Of a DNA stretch of 64,000 bases, positions 8,851 to 19,599 are shown piece after piece. The notes under the pieces were generated by a model that saw only the letters and a list, made by a program, of their open reading frames with translations, searched no databases and was not told the origin of the DNA. The position numbers and the translations under genes are program-made. The stretch's first letter is position 1. Each line of letters begins with the position of its first letter. Source of the stretch: Branchipolynoe longqiensis (taxonomy: Eukaryota; Annelida; Polychaeta; Phyllodocida; Polynoidae); NCBI GenBank assembly GCA_030323885.1, contig CM059194.1, positions 26,136,363 through 26,200,362 on the forward strand. The letters run 5' to 3'.

Positions 8851-10960
8851 GTTGACCCATAGCGGTCCGTGGTGTGACATTCCCGAGTTTCTTGGGAATC
8901 GTATATGTTCTTTTGCCAGTGTGAAACTGCTGGCAGCCAAGGTTGCGTGTCCCAATCGGGCACCACCAGTATAGCATGTGTCCTTTCCAAACCGATTTTC
9001 CTGACAACTCGGCTGATAATGCTAAACGGTGGGAAAATATAAAAATAATTATTTTCCCAAGTAATAGCAAATGCATCTACTTTCCAAGCCTCCGGTTCAG
9101 GATGCCAAGAAACATAACAAGGTAATTTGTTATTATTTCGTGATGCAAACAAGTCAACTTTAGGTGTACCCCATTTTTCACAAATGACGTTAAACAAAGG
9201 TGTAGAGAGAGACCATTCTAAATGGTCATGGAAATTTCTACTTTTATGGTCTGCAAGTGTATTTTGTGACCCTGGAATATGCGCTACAGTCAGCCAGACT
9301 TGTTGAGCCTGTGCCCAGTTCCAAATCAGTTTAGATAACTGATTGCAAGACTTTGATTTGGTTCCACCCATGTTACGAATATATGCCATGGCAGTAGTAT
9401 TATCAGTTAGGATTCTAACCTGTGATTTATTTATCTTTACTAAACTACGTAAGCCCAGATAAATAGCACGCAATTCTAGTGCATTAATATAGTCTGATTT
9501 TTCATCATCAAGCCATCTACCTCCTGTTGTGACCCCATCTCGATGAGCTCCCCAACCTTCTAACGAAGCATCAGTAGTAATTACTGTATTAGGTTCCGCC
9601 ATTCGGATTGGATTTGGTGAACTTGCTATATGTTGCATCCACCATCCAATATCCTGTAACCCTTCTTGCGAAATAAACATCTTTCGCTCAAAATTGCCTT
9701 TAGTTCATGTTAACGCTAAATTTTTATCTATTTCTAGAGATTTAGTATGGGCCTTCCCGTATAAGAATAGCGGGTGCATACGATATCATTATCCCAATAG
9801 GGACAGGACTGCGACCTGTCTCATTTTAGGTTTGGTAACTTAATAAGCTGTGGTCGCTGTATCATAAACTTAATTAGTTTTTTGATCAGTTATCGCACTG
9901 TAGGTGTGTATCAGAATAAACACCCTAAACATTTGATCTGTTTTTTGTTGGCCTTAAAACATGACTTTTGTGGTTGAACATAAAACCAATTTAGTAAGTA
10001 AGGCACCTAGAATCCCAAAACTGCATTGACACGATCAATTTGTGTTGATGCTATTATAAAAGAATCATTGATGCTATTATAAAGGAATCATCTATGTATG
10101 GAAACATTATATGACCCTTCCGCGCCATTACTGAGAAAACAGGTTTAAGCAGTTTAGTGAATAAACAAGGGGCACAAGCTAAACCATTCGGCATGCAGGT
10201 AAACTCATAGAGTTGGTTATCCCAAAGAAACCGAAGAAATTTCCGGTCTTTTTCCCTTATGGGAAGCGTATAATATGCATCTTGTAAATCAACACTAGCC
10301 ATCCACGCATTTGGCGTAATCAGATCTTGTGCCGTATCTAGCGAGAACATTTTAAAATGTCGATATTCAACCATTTTATTAAGGATTGTTAAATCCAGGA
10401 TCATTCGAACCTCGCCATTAGGCTTTGGTCTCGAGAAGATGTTTGAAATAAACTCTCCTGAACAGTATGTCACTTTTGTATAATTCCTTTCTCAAAGAAT
10501 TTTTGTACCTGTTTAGTTAGTGCCTCTCGTTCAACCGGTTCAATGTTATAAGGAAAAGGTATCCTGCCTTGTACCGGAATTTGTGTGAAGGGAATGTGAA
10601 CACCCCTAACTATTTGTAAAATGTCTTGGTCACTAGTAATTTTGTGCCACTCAGAAATATGATTATTAATATTACCAGCCACAAAGTTGCTTACAGTTTG
10701 TGTGGTTTTAGAGGCTGGAAGGACTTGTAACGTTTGTGTTTCAACCTCTACTTGGACCCGCCCCTGGGGAAGGATCTCGGCGAGTTGACACCTCGGCCTA
10801 GTGGCCGTGCGGTGTTGTCGGTCCAGCCTGAGCGAGCGCCCCGGCCCCGAAAACCTTGACCGAAGTTTGAGGCCGGTAGTTCCCCTGTTGAACCGCCGTG
10901 GACGAAAATCCCCTCGTGACTTTTTGAAACGAGGAAGTTCCTGTTTCTTCTTACCATCCA
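8850..10960 (-). pseudogene. DIRS copy 2 RT-RNase H, degenerate
   Basis: RT N-terminal part at about 10,750-10,470 (IVRGVHIPFTQIPVQ). RT core at 10,473-10,054, with SVDLQDAYYT and catalytic YIDD. A badly decayed stretch at 10,054-9,680, including a small tandem duplication of 'gatgctattataaa' near 10,045-10,085. RNase H and MT-like region at 9,680-8,850 (TTDASLEGWGAH, ELRAIYL, LTDNTTAMAY, DLFASRNN). At least three frame breaks were counted by alignment to copy 1. Confidence 0.85.
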
Positions 10961-12102
10961 TGTTTTTGCCACTCTTGGCTGCAGTTTCTACCGCTTTATA
11001 GAGGTATTGTAGTTGACCGCCAAACATTTTCGTGTTATCTAAAGGTTTCCCTTTAATCGGCTCTGGAGCAAGAAAGAGCGTAAACTCTTTCCCATCATTA
11101 TCCGTAATCTTCTTTGAACGAGCCACCTCTTTGCCAGCATCTGTGCAAACCGACTTGAAGACATTTTCATATCTTCGATACGACAGGTAATTTACCTGCC
11201 GCCGCCAACAATGCAATTCCTTTGTCCATCGTCTTAGCCAAAGACGAGAACTTATTTTCTCTTTGCATTCTATTTGCCACAGGAGCAATAGCTGTTAGGG
11301 TACCAAGCACCGCCTTATGCACTGTGTGCAACACACCCTCAAATCTCTTACGGTCATCCGTCATATTGACATCTCGATCCATCTCCTTAATGATGGAGTT
11401 GGGAACACCTTTAATGCCTGTTAACTCATCTGCTAACTTGAAAATAATCTCCGCCGGCTTAAACGTGCGGAAATGGCCATTAATGTTCTCACGCATAAGC
11501 GTAGTGGTTTTCACACGCTTAGCCCTTGGCTTCTCCACTTTCTTAGCCACTTTGCCACCAATGGCAGCATAGACACCTTCATATTGTGTGTCTGAGTCCG
11601 ATTCCGTGGAAGTGGAATCTGTGGACGAATCGGAAGAAGAAGAATCTTTCCTCTTCTTCTTCTTCTTCTTGGACTTGGTCTTGCGCTTTTTGCGAAGTTC
11701 AGTCTTCCCCCGTTCCTTGGTGAAATCATCACCAGAAGAAACGATATGTTTCTTCTTCTTCCTCCGTTTAGGAGAAGGAGGAGGAGCCCTAAGCTCCATC
11801 GCTGAGTCTGTCTCCGAGAAATCCTCAAAAGAAGACTCCTCTTGGACACTCGGCATTCGCCGTTTACGAGACACCGGTGGCTTGAGAGCCATAATATGAC
11901 TCTCCATCGCCGCAAACCGCGTCTCCCAATTTTGAGCCGCGCCGCCGTCAGGCACTATGTCCTCCTCGGAGAGAATATGCGCCCCGGGCTGTGTCGAAGG
12001 CCCTGCCGACAACACGGGTGAGGAGTCGTACTCCTCGTCCACTCCACTCGGAACACGCCCCTCGGCTGCTGCTGCACCGCGCTTACTCCGCTTCGTGGCC
12101 AT
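10748..12102 (-). pseudogene. DIRS copy 2 Gag-like protein, frameshifted
   Basis: The ATG at 12,100-12,102 (MATKRSKRG) fits the start; upstream in-frame codons derive from AT-rich leader. The protein has a Pro/Ser-rich N terminus, Lys-rich clusters (SPKRRKKKKH, KSKKKKKKRKDSSSSD), the acidic Ser/Asp/Glu stretch, and the conserved central domain shared with copy 1. A frameshift near 11,195 (just after 'ALLAAAG') moves the frame, and another is needed to reach the Gly/Arg-rich C terminus ending at 10,748. Since copy 1 lacks its N terminus, this copy shows what the missing 5' part of gag looks like. Confidence 0.82.
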
Positions 12103-12412
12103 CGGGAACTGAAACAAAGATTTTTTGTGGTCAGTCCCGGTATATATATATGTCACAATATGGCTGTTTCAAACTCATTTGGACATCTAGTGGTGTTAGA
12201 GAACGTGTTTATACCGTTATAACACAGGCGAAATAAGCTAAATTTGTTCGTGGGTTGTGGGTCAAGCCCAAACCTTACGCGGGGTCGGGACCAGTGTATC
12301 GGCCCGCCCATCCCTCTGTTCCGCACACTTCTCCCACCTGTGACTACTACGTCAACAAGTTGGAGAAAATGCTACGAAACTCGGAGAAACGCCTGAAAAG
12401 TTTGTGGGGAGT

Positions 12413-12419
12413 CTATAAA
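12413..12419 (+). promoter_or_regulatory. TATAAAA, antisense to DIRS copy 2
   Basis: GTCTATAAAAGAAACCC lies on the plus strand inside the 5' leader of the minus-strand element and points out of it. A consensus TATA in GC-moderate sequence, but no transcript start is known. Confidence 0.4.
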
Positions 12420-12584
12420 AGAAACCCAGGAGCATCTCCAACATTACTCTCTATTAGAGTACAAGAGAATTTCCACAGGAGACGAGGCAGAGCCCACATC
12501 TCTACCCATAATCACACGGTGACTCGGGTGTTGACAGAACCGCTAATGATCGGTTTCAATCCTTCGAGAAGGAATTTTATCCTT

Positions 12585-12595
12585 GGTTTTTTATA
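12585..12595 (-). promoter_or_regulatory. TATA-like box, sense orientation for DIRS copy 2
   Basis: The minus strand reads GGTTATAAAAAACC about 490 bases upstream of the gag ATG. Together with the plus-strand TATA at 12,413 it gives a divergent pair inside the element. Confidence 0.35.
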
Positions 12596-12816
12596 ACCAA
12601 ATAACTCGTCCAAATTGGACCAAAGAAAGTCTAAACTTTCCAAAATGATGGTCTAATGCATCATGATTAAGCTAACCACAGTTTTTATGATACTTACTGC
12701 GTATTAGCTTGTATGAAGACTAAATTTGCCGGAGCAACCCAACGACACGTAATCCAGTCGTGAGTTGTATATGCTAATTGCTGGTACCGGACAATTGCTG
12801 GTAACTCACATGCTTC

Positions 12817-12862
12817 CTTTCTCCCTAGCCTGAGTAGCCTGAGGCTGTATACCGAGTTAAAA

Positions 12863-12865
<3 letters not shown>
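12817..12865. repeat. DIRS copy 2 terminal inverted repeat, 5' side
   Basis: CTCCCTAGCCTGAGTAGCC continuing to GTATACCGAGTTAAAA is the reverse complement of the 7,744-7,792 end with few changes. It abuts an (AT)n tract. Confidence 0.85.

Positions 12866-12867
<2 letters not shown>

Positions 12868-12914
<47 letters not shown>
12868..12914. repeat. (AT)n microsatellite
   Basis: About 47 bases of alternating AT directly against the end of DIRS copy 2. A (TA)n also abuts the DIRS-related palindrome at 2,681-2,700. Confidence 0.9.
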
Positions 12915-12916
<2 letters not shown>

Positions 12917-13061
12917 TATATATGTGTGTTTGATGTATAACGAATTATGCGAGTATAAATATTTGTAAGGTTAATTATTATTATTTTGTTATAGTCCATA
13001 AGACCAACACTGTACTGGTGGCTCCACCTTCCCTCCGCGCCTCCACTGGATCAAAGACCCT

Positions 13062-13415
13062 ATAATACTAAGACGGCTCACTCAGCCTGTACTGTGTAAT
13101 CAAAATGATCAAACCCACCACTTGGTGCGCTGGCTGTTCTCTTGGTTAAACAGGTGCTATATTATATGTATAAATGTATATATGAATGTGAAAGATGTGT
13201 GATGATGATGATGATGCTGATGATGATGTGTATTTGTTCATAGCAATTTCATATTGATGTGTATTCATACTTACCTATCTCATGTATAATATAATTGTAT
13301 GTGTTTACATGTGAAACACCAACCAGCAGCAGGGCTGATCAAACCCACCACAAGGTGGCACTGCGAAATTTACATTACCATGGGAGAGATAGGGAGTGAG
13401 CCGTCTTATTATTAA
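13062..13415. mobile_element. Foldback-like element with (GAT)n interior
   Basis: AATACTAAGACGGCTCACTC near 13,064 recurs inverted near 13,390-13,412. Both ends also carry 'gatcaaacccaccac', but in the same orientation, so the relationship is complex. (GATGAT)n lies at 13,200-13,228. Confidence 0.4.
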
Positions 13416-13911
13416 CCCGGTCCCCAATACGACTGCTCCCCGGGAACCAGCGTAGTATGAAATATATCTGTTTTTTGGGAGGTATTGGTTTATTAGTGAG
13501 ATTTCCTGATTAAACAGGGTCGGATTAACACAATGTGAGTGTACAAAATAGTTGCACACAGGGCTAGAGAGTGAGAATAATGTGTTCGGTATGCTAGCCA
13601 AACAAATACAATCAGGCTTTAGATAATAAGTTGCATGGATTCGGAATGCATCAACAATCAAATGAAGCCACTGATCGCCATGATGATGATCCAAGATGGG
13701 TGCTGAGATTGGAACTGTCTGCATTGATTTTTTAATTGATTTTTGATGTTGAATTTTATTTTAAGACTTTATTAGTGAAGGTGTAAAACCTGCAACTGGA
13801 ACCTTAGTAACCGCGCTGTTTTTATGTGTGTTGTGCCAGCACACACTGTATTAATGAACACCCGGGGCATTCTGCCGTGCTTCAAGGATGCATACTAAAT
13901 TACGTGTTAAG
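13416..13911. other. Nothing recognised
   Basis: AT-rich sequence without a supported gene or a repeat that I can match elsewhere in the window. Confidence 0.5.
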
Positions 13912-14266
13912 TTAAAGTTGCATAGTCCGATGAAAACATCAACTTTTCAAAATCAAAACAATAATCTAGATTAGATTCTACATATCCAACCTAGATACGG
14001 GTGCACTTATTAAACATGTGTTGCTGCATAGAAGGGCGTAATGGACCAATTTAAAAGAACCTGTTACTACTGAAGCCTATGGTGTCAGAGTTTTGGCGTG
14101 CTTGCCTAAATTAATTTTGCATGGTTGTACTTAAAATATCTCCAAAGTTAACCATCTAAAATAAAAGTTACTTGAAACTAAAGTAAGGTAGTCTACAGCG
14201 ATCAATCTAATGTATTTATCTCAGAAAATGACAGAAACTCAAAACCATCGGACTATGCAACTTTAA
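13912..14266. mobile_element. MITE-T copy 1 (TTAA-flanked)
   Basis: Left end TTAA-AGTTGCATAGTCCGATG and right end CATCGGACTATGCAACT-TTAA form terminal inverted repeats of about 20 bp. The interior of about 310 bp has no coding capacity. The TTAA at both ends, with different outer flanks in each copy, suggests a piggyBac- or Kolobok-type TTAA target duplication. Confidence 0.85.
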
Positions 14267-14616
14267 AGTTACATAGTCCGATGGTTTTGAATTTCTGTCA
14301 TTTTCTGAGATAAATGAATTGGGTTGATTGTTATGATCTACCTCACTTTAGTTTGAAGAGTTTTTATTTTAAATGGCTAGCTTTTAGGTAATTTGAAGTG
14401 CAAACACGCTAAATTAATTTTGGGAAGCATGCCAACACTCTGACAGCATACACTTCTGAAGTAACAGATTCTATTAAATTGCATCAGTATTTCCCTCTAT
14501 GCAGGAGCAATGTCTTAAGAAGTGCACCCGTATCTAAGTTAGATATGTAGAATCAAATCTAGATTATTGTTTTGGTTTTGAAAGTTTGATGTTTTCATCG
14601 GACTATGCAGCTTTAA
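14263..14616. mobile_element. MITE-T copy 2, inverted, shares TTAA with copy 1
   Basis: Begins at the same TTAA (14,263-14,266) that ends copy 1, in the opposite orientation, and ends GCAGCT-TTAA at 14,616. The two form a palindrome of about 700 bp. Confidence 0.85.
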
Positions 14617-14885
14617 AGAATGTGTATGCATGAGTCTCCGGTGGACTGGACACCTCATGAGGATGTCATCAGACAGGCTACCAAAGCAGATCCTCTATTC
14701 TCAACTGTCTTCTGGTTACAGAAAGACAGGGCGCCCTCGTCTCCCGTTCAAGGATACAATCAAGAGAAACCTGAAGCTGAGAGACATTAAGACCGACTCA
14801 TGGACGCAACTCTCACAGCAGAGAGCTAAATGGAGAGCGGCAGTCAAGTAATGAAAGCAGTCTTTGTCGCATGGCGACCGACTGC

Positions 14886-14927
<42 letters not shown>

Positions 14928-14928
14928 C
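14617..14928 (+). pseudogene. Non-LTR retrotransposon 3' end with (GAT)n tail
   Basis: The plus frame 14,630-14,851 encodes SLRWTGHLMRMSSDRLPKQI and then GRPRLPFKDTIKRNL with a Trp/Arg-rich end. This is the usual C-terminal tail after the RT of some non-LTR elements (compare 'LRWLGHV.RM', 'GRP..R.KD'). It is followed by about 14 GAT units at 14,888-14,928, a simple-repeat 3' tail. 5'-truncated, which is the normal fate of LINE insertions. Confidence 0.75.
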
Positions 14929-14950
14929 GTGAGTCTGCAACCTCCATAGA

Positions 14951-15055
14951 CTGGTTGTTGGAATTTTACGTCCTGGCAACATCTAAGGTCATATCAGGAC
15001 GGGTACCGACTTGAGATAGTACACACACATGGCGACTTTACAAGGGTCCCAGTGA
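14951..15055 (-). mobile_element. SINE-A 3' fragment
   Basis: Minus-strand 3' end of SINE-A, from 'ttttacgtcctggcaac' to 'catggcgactttac'; head and middle are missing. Confidence 0.8.
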
Positions 15056-15157
15056 CAAATAAACAAAAAATCCCTTAAAACTAGGGGGTCCCGAGGGCAT
15101 GGCCCCTGGGGAAATTAAAAACTGTCTCCTCTTACAGTTCTTGTATGCTGAACATGA

Positions 15158-15436
15158 GTTCCCGGTCGAGTCAAGCCAATGACTTACAGAATTAATACTT
15201 GTCGATTCCTAGCCAGGCGTTCGACATTATTAGGATATAACAAGGATGGGTTAGCTCAGTGTCGGGATAATGTGAATGACTGGGATATCAGGTCATGGTG
15301 CTGGCAGCCTGGTCTCCCAGTGGGGCAGCACTATAAAGTTGCCATGAGTGTGCACTGTCCCAAGGTGGTAACCATCCTGATATGACCGTAGATGCTGCCA
15401 GGATGTAAAACTCCAAACAACCAACCAAACAACCAC
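15158..15436 (+). mobile_element. SINE-A copy, head truncated
   Basis: Starts at 'ggtcgagtcaagccaatgac', just after the B box, and runs to the AACCAACC tail. Confidence 0.85.
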
Positions 15437-15830
15437 AAGCTACCAATGCCTACCCTACTATAGTCAGCATTTACACTCTCTTGCCACTCAAACATTACTC
15501 ACTAGCACCCACAACACCCCCATCCCCCACCACTCTACTACTAGTAAATCAGCCTCTAAAACTACCTACCAACGTCTACACTACCAGCCAATGTCCGCCC
15601 TCAAACACTACTCACTATCAGTATCACTACCTCCCGCCAACAGTACCAGTCACCCCCCCCCCCCACCTCCCCATTCCGCCACTTCCTCTTCCCCTCCCCT
15701 CCTCTCCCCCCACCCCCTTCCCAATAAGCCTCCTATCTCTCCACTTCTCAGTTGCACGCTCACACCCAATCACTCACCCTGCCCATCAGGCCCGGGTTCC
15801 ACCCCGTCAGCTCGCAGCCCAGCCACCCGG
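15437..15830. repeat. C/T-rich low-complexity tract
   Basis: Pyrimidine-rich plus strand with runs of C (15,653-15,665). Pro/Ser-rich reading frames here are compositional artefacts. Confidence 0.75.
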
Positions 15831-15831
15831 T

Positions 15832-16026
15832 GTCGCAGTTTTAAAGGATACCCGGTTTAAAACGGGGCTTTTCGCAATGCGCATGCTTCAATGTAGAATG
15901 GCAAGCCTGAAATCTTCTCTGATGTTCTGGCTTGCTTCTGTCTGTGGAGGAGCTCTCTGGAATTGTAAGGCGAGACAAGCAAGGATTTACCCGTTTTAAA
16001 CTGGGGACCCTTTTAAACTGTGACAC
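15832..16026. mobile_element. Short MITE with CAGTTT-type inverted ends
   Basis: Left GTGTCGCAGTTTTAAAGG, continuing to CCGGTTTAAAACGGG, is mirrored on the right by CCCGTTTTAAACTGGGGACC ending in AACTGTGACAC. The TIRs are about 38 bp and the total about 195 bp. No clear target duplication is visible. Confidence 0.75.
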
Positions 16027-16280
16027 CGGCCCGTCAGTCCCCCCCCCCCCAACTTCCCATCCCCACCCCCTCACCCACCCCCGCAACCGTTAGGGCCACA
16101 CTCACAGATCATAGGGCACAGGGCCTTGATCCGGTGAGAACACGTCCCACTCAGGGTCCCGTCACCCAGGGCTCCCTACTACTTCCCTGCCTAATGGCGG
16201 GCGACTGCCCCCCCCCCCCCCCCATCACAGCCCCCCCCCCACACACACACCCTGGCTCAACCTCACAACCACATGCATGA
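16027..16280. repeat. C-rich low-complexity tract
   Basis: Several runs of 9-14 C. It holds no supported gene. Confidence 0.75.
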
Positions 16281-16434
16281 ACTGTTACTGCTGCCGGAAT
16301 ATTCCTGAAATTACCTCTGTAAGAAGTCTAACTGAGTTTATCACCCCCACGAGCGTAGGGATTTTATGTTGTTGCATTGTTCGGCCACTAAAATGCACTG
16401 CATATTTTACTACGTATATATATATACACACACA

Positions 16435-16611
16435 CAGTAAAACCTATCTGTACCGACCCCTCCACAGATCGACCACTCCCTTATACCGATCGCTTTATTT
16501 GGGTCCCAACAATACCATTGTAAGGATATTCTAACTCTCTAAACCGACCACCTCCCTAAATGGACCACTTAAAGTCGTCCCATGGTCGGTCGATTTAGAG
16601 AGGTTTTACTG
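16435..16611. mobile_element. Pogo/Tc1-like MITE
   Basis: Ends CAGTAAAACCTATCTGTACC and, inverted, GAGAGGTTTTACTG. The CAGT...ACTG ends followed by a 'cgaccac'-rich interior are typical of small pogo/mariner MITEs. The flanks themselves are inverted microsatellites (TATA then CACA on the left, TGTG then TATA on the right). Confidence 0.75.
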
Positions 16612-16659
16612 TGTGTGTATATACTATATATATATATATATGAGTATTTGTGTATTTAT

Positions 16660-16905
16660 TATTATGGTTTTATGTCCTAGCAATGTCCTAGTTTTTATAT
16701 CCACTTGTGGCAGTGCGACTCTAAGAGTGTTGCCCAACTACTACTAGTACTAGTAGGCTACATCATGTTACTGGCACCATGACATAATATCCCACTCAGA
16801 CATAATATCCCACTCAGTCACATTATCCAGAAAGTGATCAAGCCGGTTATGCCAGTAATATCAAGCACCAGGCAAGGTAGCGGCAATTTTTAATTTGGTA
16901 AATCT
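16660..16905 (-). mobile_element. Degenerate SINE-A fragment
   Basis: Minus-strand SINE-A middle with a small tandem duplication of 'gacataatatcccactca'. Confidence 0.65.
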
Positions 16906-16959
16906 TGCGATTGACGCAGCCAGGGATTGTTGATCCTACCACCTGCCACACGCTTCTTT

Positions 16960-17253
16960 GTTGGCGTTTTAATCCTGGCAACATCTAGGGTCATATCACG
17001 ATGGGTACCGAGTTGCGACAGTGCACTCATGGCGAGTGCTGCCCCACTAAGAGATCAGGCCACTGGCACCATGACCCAATTTCCCACTCAGTCACATTAT
17101 CCTACTACTGAGATAACCAGCCCTTGCCATATCCTAGTTATGCTGATCACCAGGCTAGGAAGTCACAAGTATCAATTTTGATTCGGCCAGGATTCGAACT
17201 GCCGACCTTCTGCACGGTATGCTTGCATTCTATCGATTCGACCACCGCGTCCG
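16960..17253 (-). mobile_element. SINE-A copy, near full length
   Basis: Runs from the 3' end (16,970) to a tRNA-like head with 'attcgaactgccgacc' (B box) and 'attcgaccaccgcgtccgg' (A box side). Confidence 0.85.
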
Positions 17254-17585
17254 GTTACCACCAAACAGGAAGTAATTGGTCTTTATTATATTGCAGGGTT
17301 ATGGAAATAGTGAGATGAATTCATAATCTAATTAGCAAGATATATTGTTTGCATACTTATCTATCAATATCCTGCTACTTTTGAAGGGGAAGATTGATGA
17401 AATCGTGTGGAATCATACAGAAACAAGTTGAATGGAGAGACTCCAGAGGCCGCAATCTCTGTGTTTGTGCATTGTCTCCCTGTTCATCAAGTCTATGCCA
17501 TTACAGATCAACACTGCACACTGGAACCAGGGCAACTACAGCTTCTTTATAGCTGATTCATACATATTTGGTTATAAGTGTAGTA
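17254..17585. other. Nothing recognised
   Basis: No gene or repeat match inside the window. Confidence 0.5.
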
Positions 17586-17589
17586 CTAG

Positions 17590-17775
17590 TACTAGTAGTC
17601 TGCACTGACCTTTCAGGCAAGGAGACGCATAGGAAGGTATGTGTGGGTAGGGTGGTGACATCAGGGAGCATAGGTGGTGTAATGGTTAGCACACTGGCCC
17701 GGAATACAAGAGATGTACGTTCAATTCCCCTCTAGGTGCAATATTTCCCATTTTCATCACCCCCGTGACATAAAT
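17590..17775 (+). repeat. tRNA-like repeat, copy 1
   Basis: About 70 bases of conserved leader (tagtctgcactgacct ... ggtggtgacatcaggg) precede a tRNA-like block, AGCATAGGTGGTGTAATGG to TTCAATTCCCC. The tail 'tatttcccattttcatcacc' is shared with 42,765-42,992. The anticodon stem cannot form, so this is not a functional tRNA. Confidence 0.7.
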
Positions 17776-17843
17776 ATCAACAGAGAATTCATTCAAAGGC
17801 ATTGAAGTGCATTCCTGGTTCTAATTGTTCGTACAGATTTCCA

Positions 17844-18201
17844 TTAAAGCTGGATTGTCCGATATAAAAACATAAAATTGTCAAAACCTAAGCAATTATC
17901 TCGATTTTATTCTACATATCAAACTTAGATACTGATGCATCTATTAAGTATTTGTTGCCATATAGAAGGGAACACAGAGACATTTGAATGGTACGGTACC
18001 TGTTACTGCTGAAGCTATGTTGTCAGAGTTTTGGCATGCTTGCCCCAACTAATTTGACATTTTTGCCCCTTCAAATATCTCAAAAGTTAGCCATTTAAAA
18101 TCAAGGTTACTTCAAACTAAAGTAACATAGATTACAACAATCAATCTAATCTATTTGTCTCAGAAAATGGCAGAAACCCGAAACCATCGACTATGCAACA
18201 G
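17844..18201. mobile_element. MITE-T copy, degenerate ends
   Basis: Left ATTAAAGCTGG (a mutated end), full interior, right end CATCGACTATGCAACAG. Confidence 0.8.
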
Positions 18202-18360
18202 TAAGTAAATGAAAATAAATCAAAGCACTTTTTAGACAGGAAAGTTCTAGAATATTTTAGTTTTACTAGACTTACTTGTAAGTTGTGGTATTACTAAGAG
18301 TCTTACGAATCTACAAATACGAAGGTAAGGAGCAGGGGAGAGGTCAAGCCTGTGCAGACC

Positions 18361-18769
18361 TAGATTAAAAGATTCACCCGGTACTTGTAGTACACGGGTG
18401 AAGGACAACGTAGTGTAAATACGGGCAAAAATAGGGTTAGTATGGAATATGAACTAGAAACTGTGGCTCCAGTATCAAAAGGCTACCCATATAGGCACAG
18501 AGTTGGTGAAATGGGAGAGAATGCAAAAAGACAAGATGGCGGCGCTAGAACGCCATCGATTTCAATTTTAAATCTTATTAAACTAGATATTACATTATAT
18601 TTTTCAACTCAAAGGTAGCGGGCTATCAATAAGACATATGTAAAGAATAATTGTTGCTTCTTACATTGTGAAATTAGGCTCTCATTTCCTTAACCCGCTT
18701 TTTCGACTATTTTTATATAGGGTTGGTATTCACCCGTGTACTGCGAGTACCGGGTGAATGCTTTATCTA
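18361..18769. mobile_element. MITE-M copy 1, 9-bp TSD
   Basis: Ends TAGATTAAAAGATTCACCC and GGGTGAATGCTTTATCTA, flanked by GTGCAGACC (left) and GTTCAGACC (right), 8 of 9 identical. The 9-bp duplication and long TIR point to a Mutator-like origin. Confidence 0.85.
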
Positions 18770-18936
18770 GTTCAGACCCAGAAGTAGCCTCAGTATTGAA
18801 AGTTGGAGGAAAACAAAAAACCTACTAATTTTCTATTCAGGAAACCTACCCCCTCCCCAGACCCAGTATTTGTCTGAATTCTTATATTTTTATACTTGAG
18901 TCTTACTTTAACTACACGGTGAGGATGGGTGGGCCC

Positions 18937-19342
18937 TAGATAAAAGATTCACCCTGTACTTGTAGTACATGGGTGAACGACAACGCAGTGTAAATACGGG
19001 CGAAAATAGCTTTAGTATGGGACAGGAACTAGAAACTGTGGTTCCAGGATCAAATGGCTACATATATAGGCACAGAGTTGGTGAAATGGGAAAGAATGCA
19101 AAAAGACAAGATGGCGGCCAGAGAACACCGTCGATTTCACTTTTAAATCTTATTAAACTAGATGTTTTATTATATTTTTCAACTCAAAGGTAGCGGGGAA
19201 ATATGAACACGTATACAAAGAATAAATGTTGCTTCTTAGATTGTGAAATTAGGCTCATTTCATTTCCCCGCGTTTTCGACAGCTTTTATGTAGGGTTGGT
19301 ATTCACCCGTGTACTGCGAGTACAGGGTGAATCCTTTATCTA
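18937..19342. mobile_element. MITE-M copy 2, 9-bp TSD
   Basis: Flanks GGTGGGCCC and GGTGGGCTC (8 of 9). Same orientation and interior as copy 1. Confidence 0.85.
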
Positions 19343-19599
19343 GGTGGGCTCCTGCTCCTTACCTTCGTATTTGTAGATTCGTAAGAATCTTAGTAATACC
19401 ACAACTTACAAGACTAGTATAACTACAAATATTCTTACTTCATCTTCCGAATACCGGAAGTTAAGTACCCGGGGAGAGTCTTTGTAGCCTGTTTTTTTTT
19501 GCTTTCTGACTTATTTCATCCTTGTACTCCTTCCATTCATTCCTTCTCATCTCTTTCTTAGTCAACAATAATTTACACAGTTTTTTCGGTAGTTTACCT

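Larger units (their letters stand above)
7629..12865 (-). mobile_element. DIRS-like YR retrotransposon, copy 2 (degenerate)
   Basis: Full-length layout on the minus strand: terminal repeat (about 12,863), promoter region, gag, RT-RNase H, recombinase, terminal repeat (about 7,747). The proteins resemble copy 1 but are clearly diverged, so the two are separate insertions or subfamilies and not a recent duplication. Several frameshifts and at least one nonsense codon make it non-autonomous. Confidence 0.88.
18252..19433. mobile_element. Inverted-repeat element D containing two MITE-M insertions
   Basis: Outer arms of about 85-95 bp: GTAAGTTGTGGTATTACTAA near 18,280 and its complement near 19,393. 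They run inward to 'aaggtaaggagcagg' and 'cctgctccttacctt'. Removing the two MITE-M copies leaves an element of about 350 bp. Confidence 0.75.

Noticed and set aside
12255..12596. Plus-strand 113-codon frame in the DIRS leader
   Set aside because: No motif and antisense to the element; probably chance, although a TATA box lies inside it.
15481..16280. Pro/Ser-rich proteins
   Set aside because: Pyrimidine-rich low-complexity DNA interrupted by a MITE.
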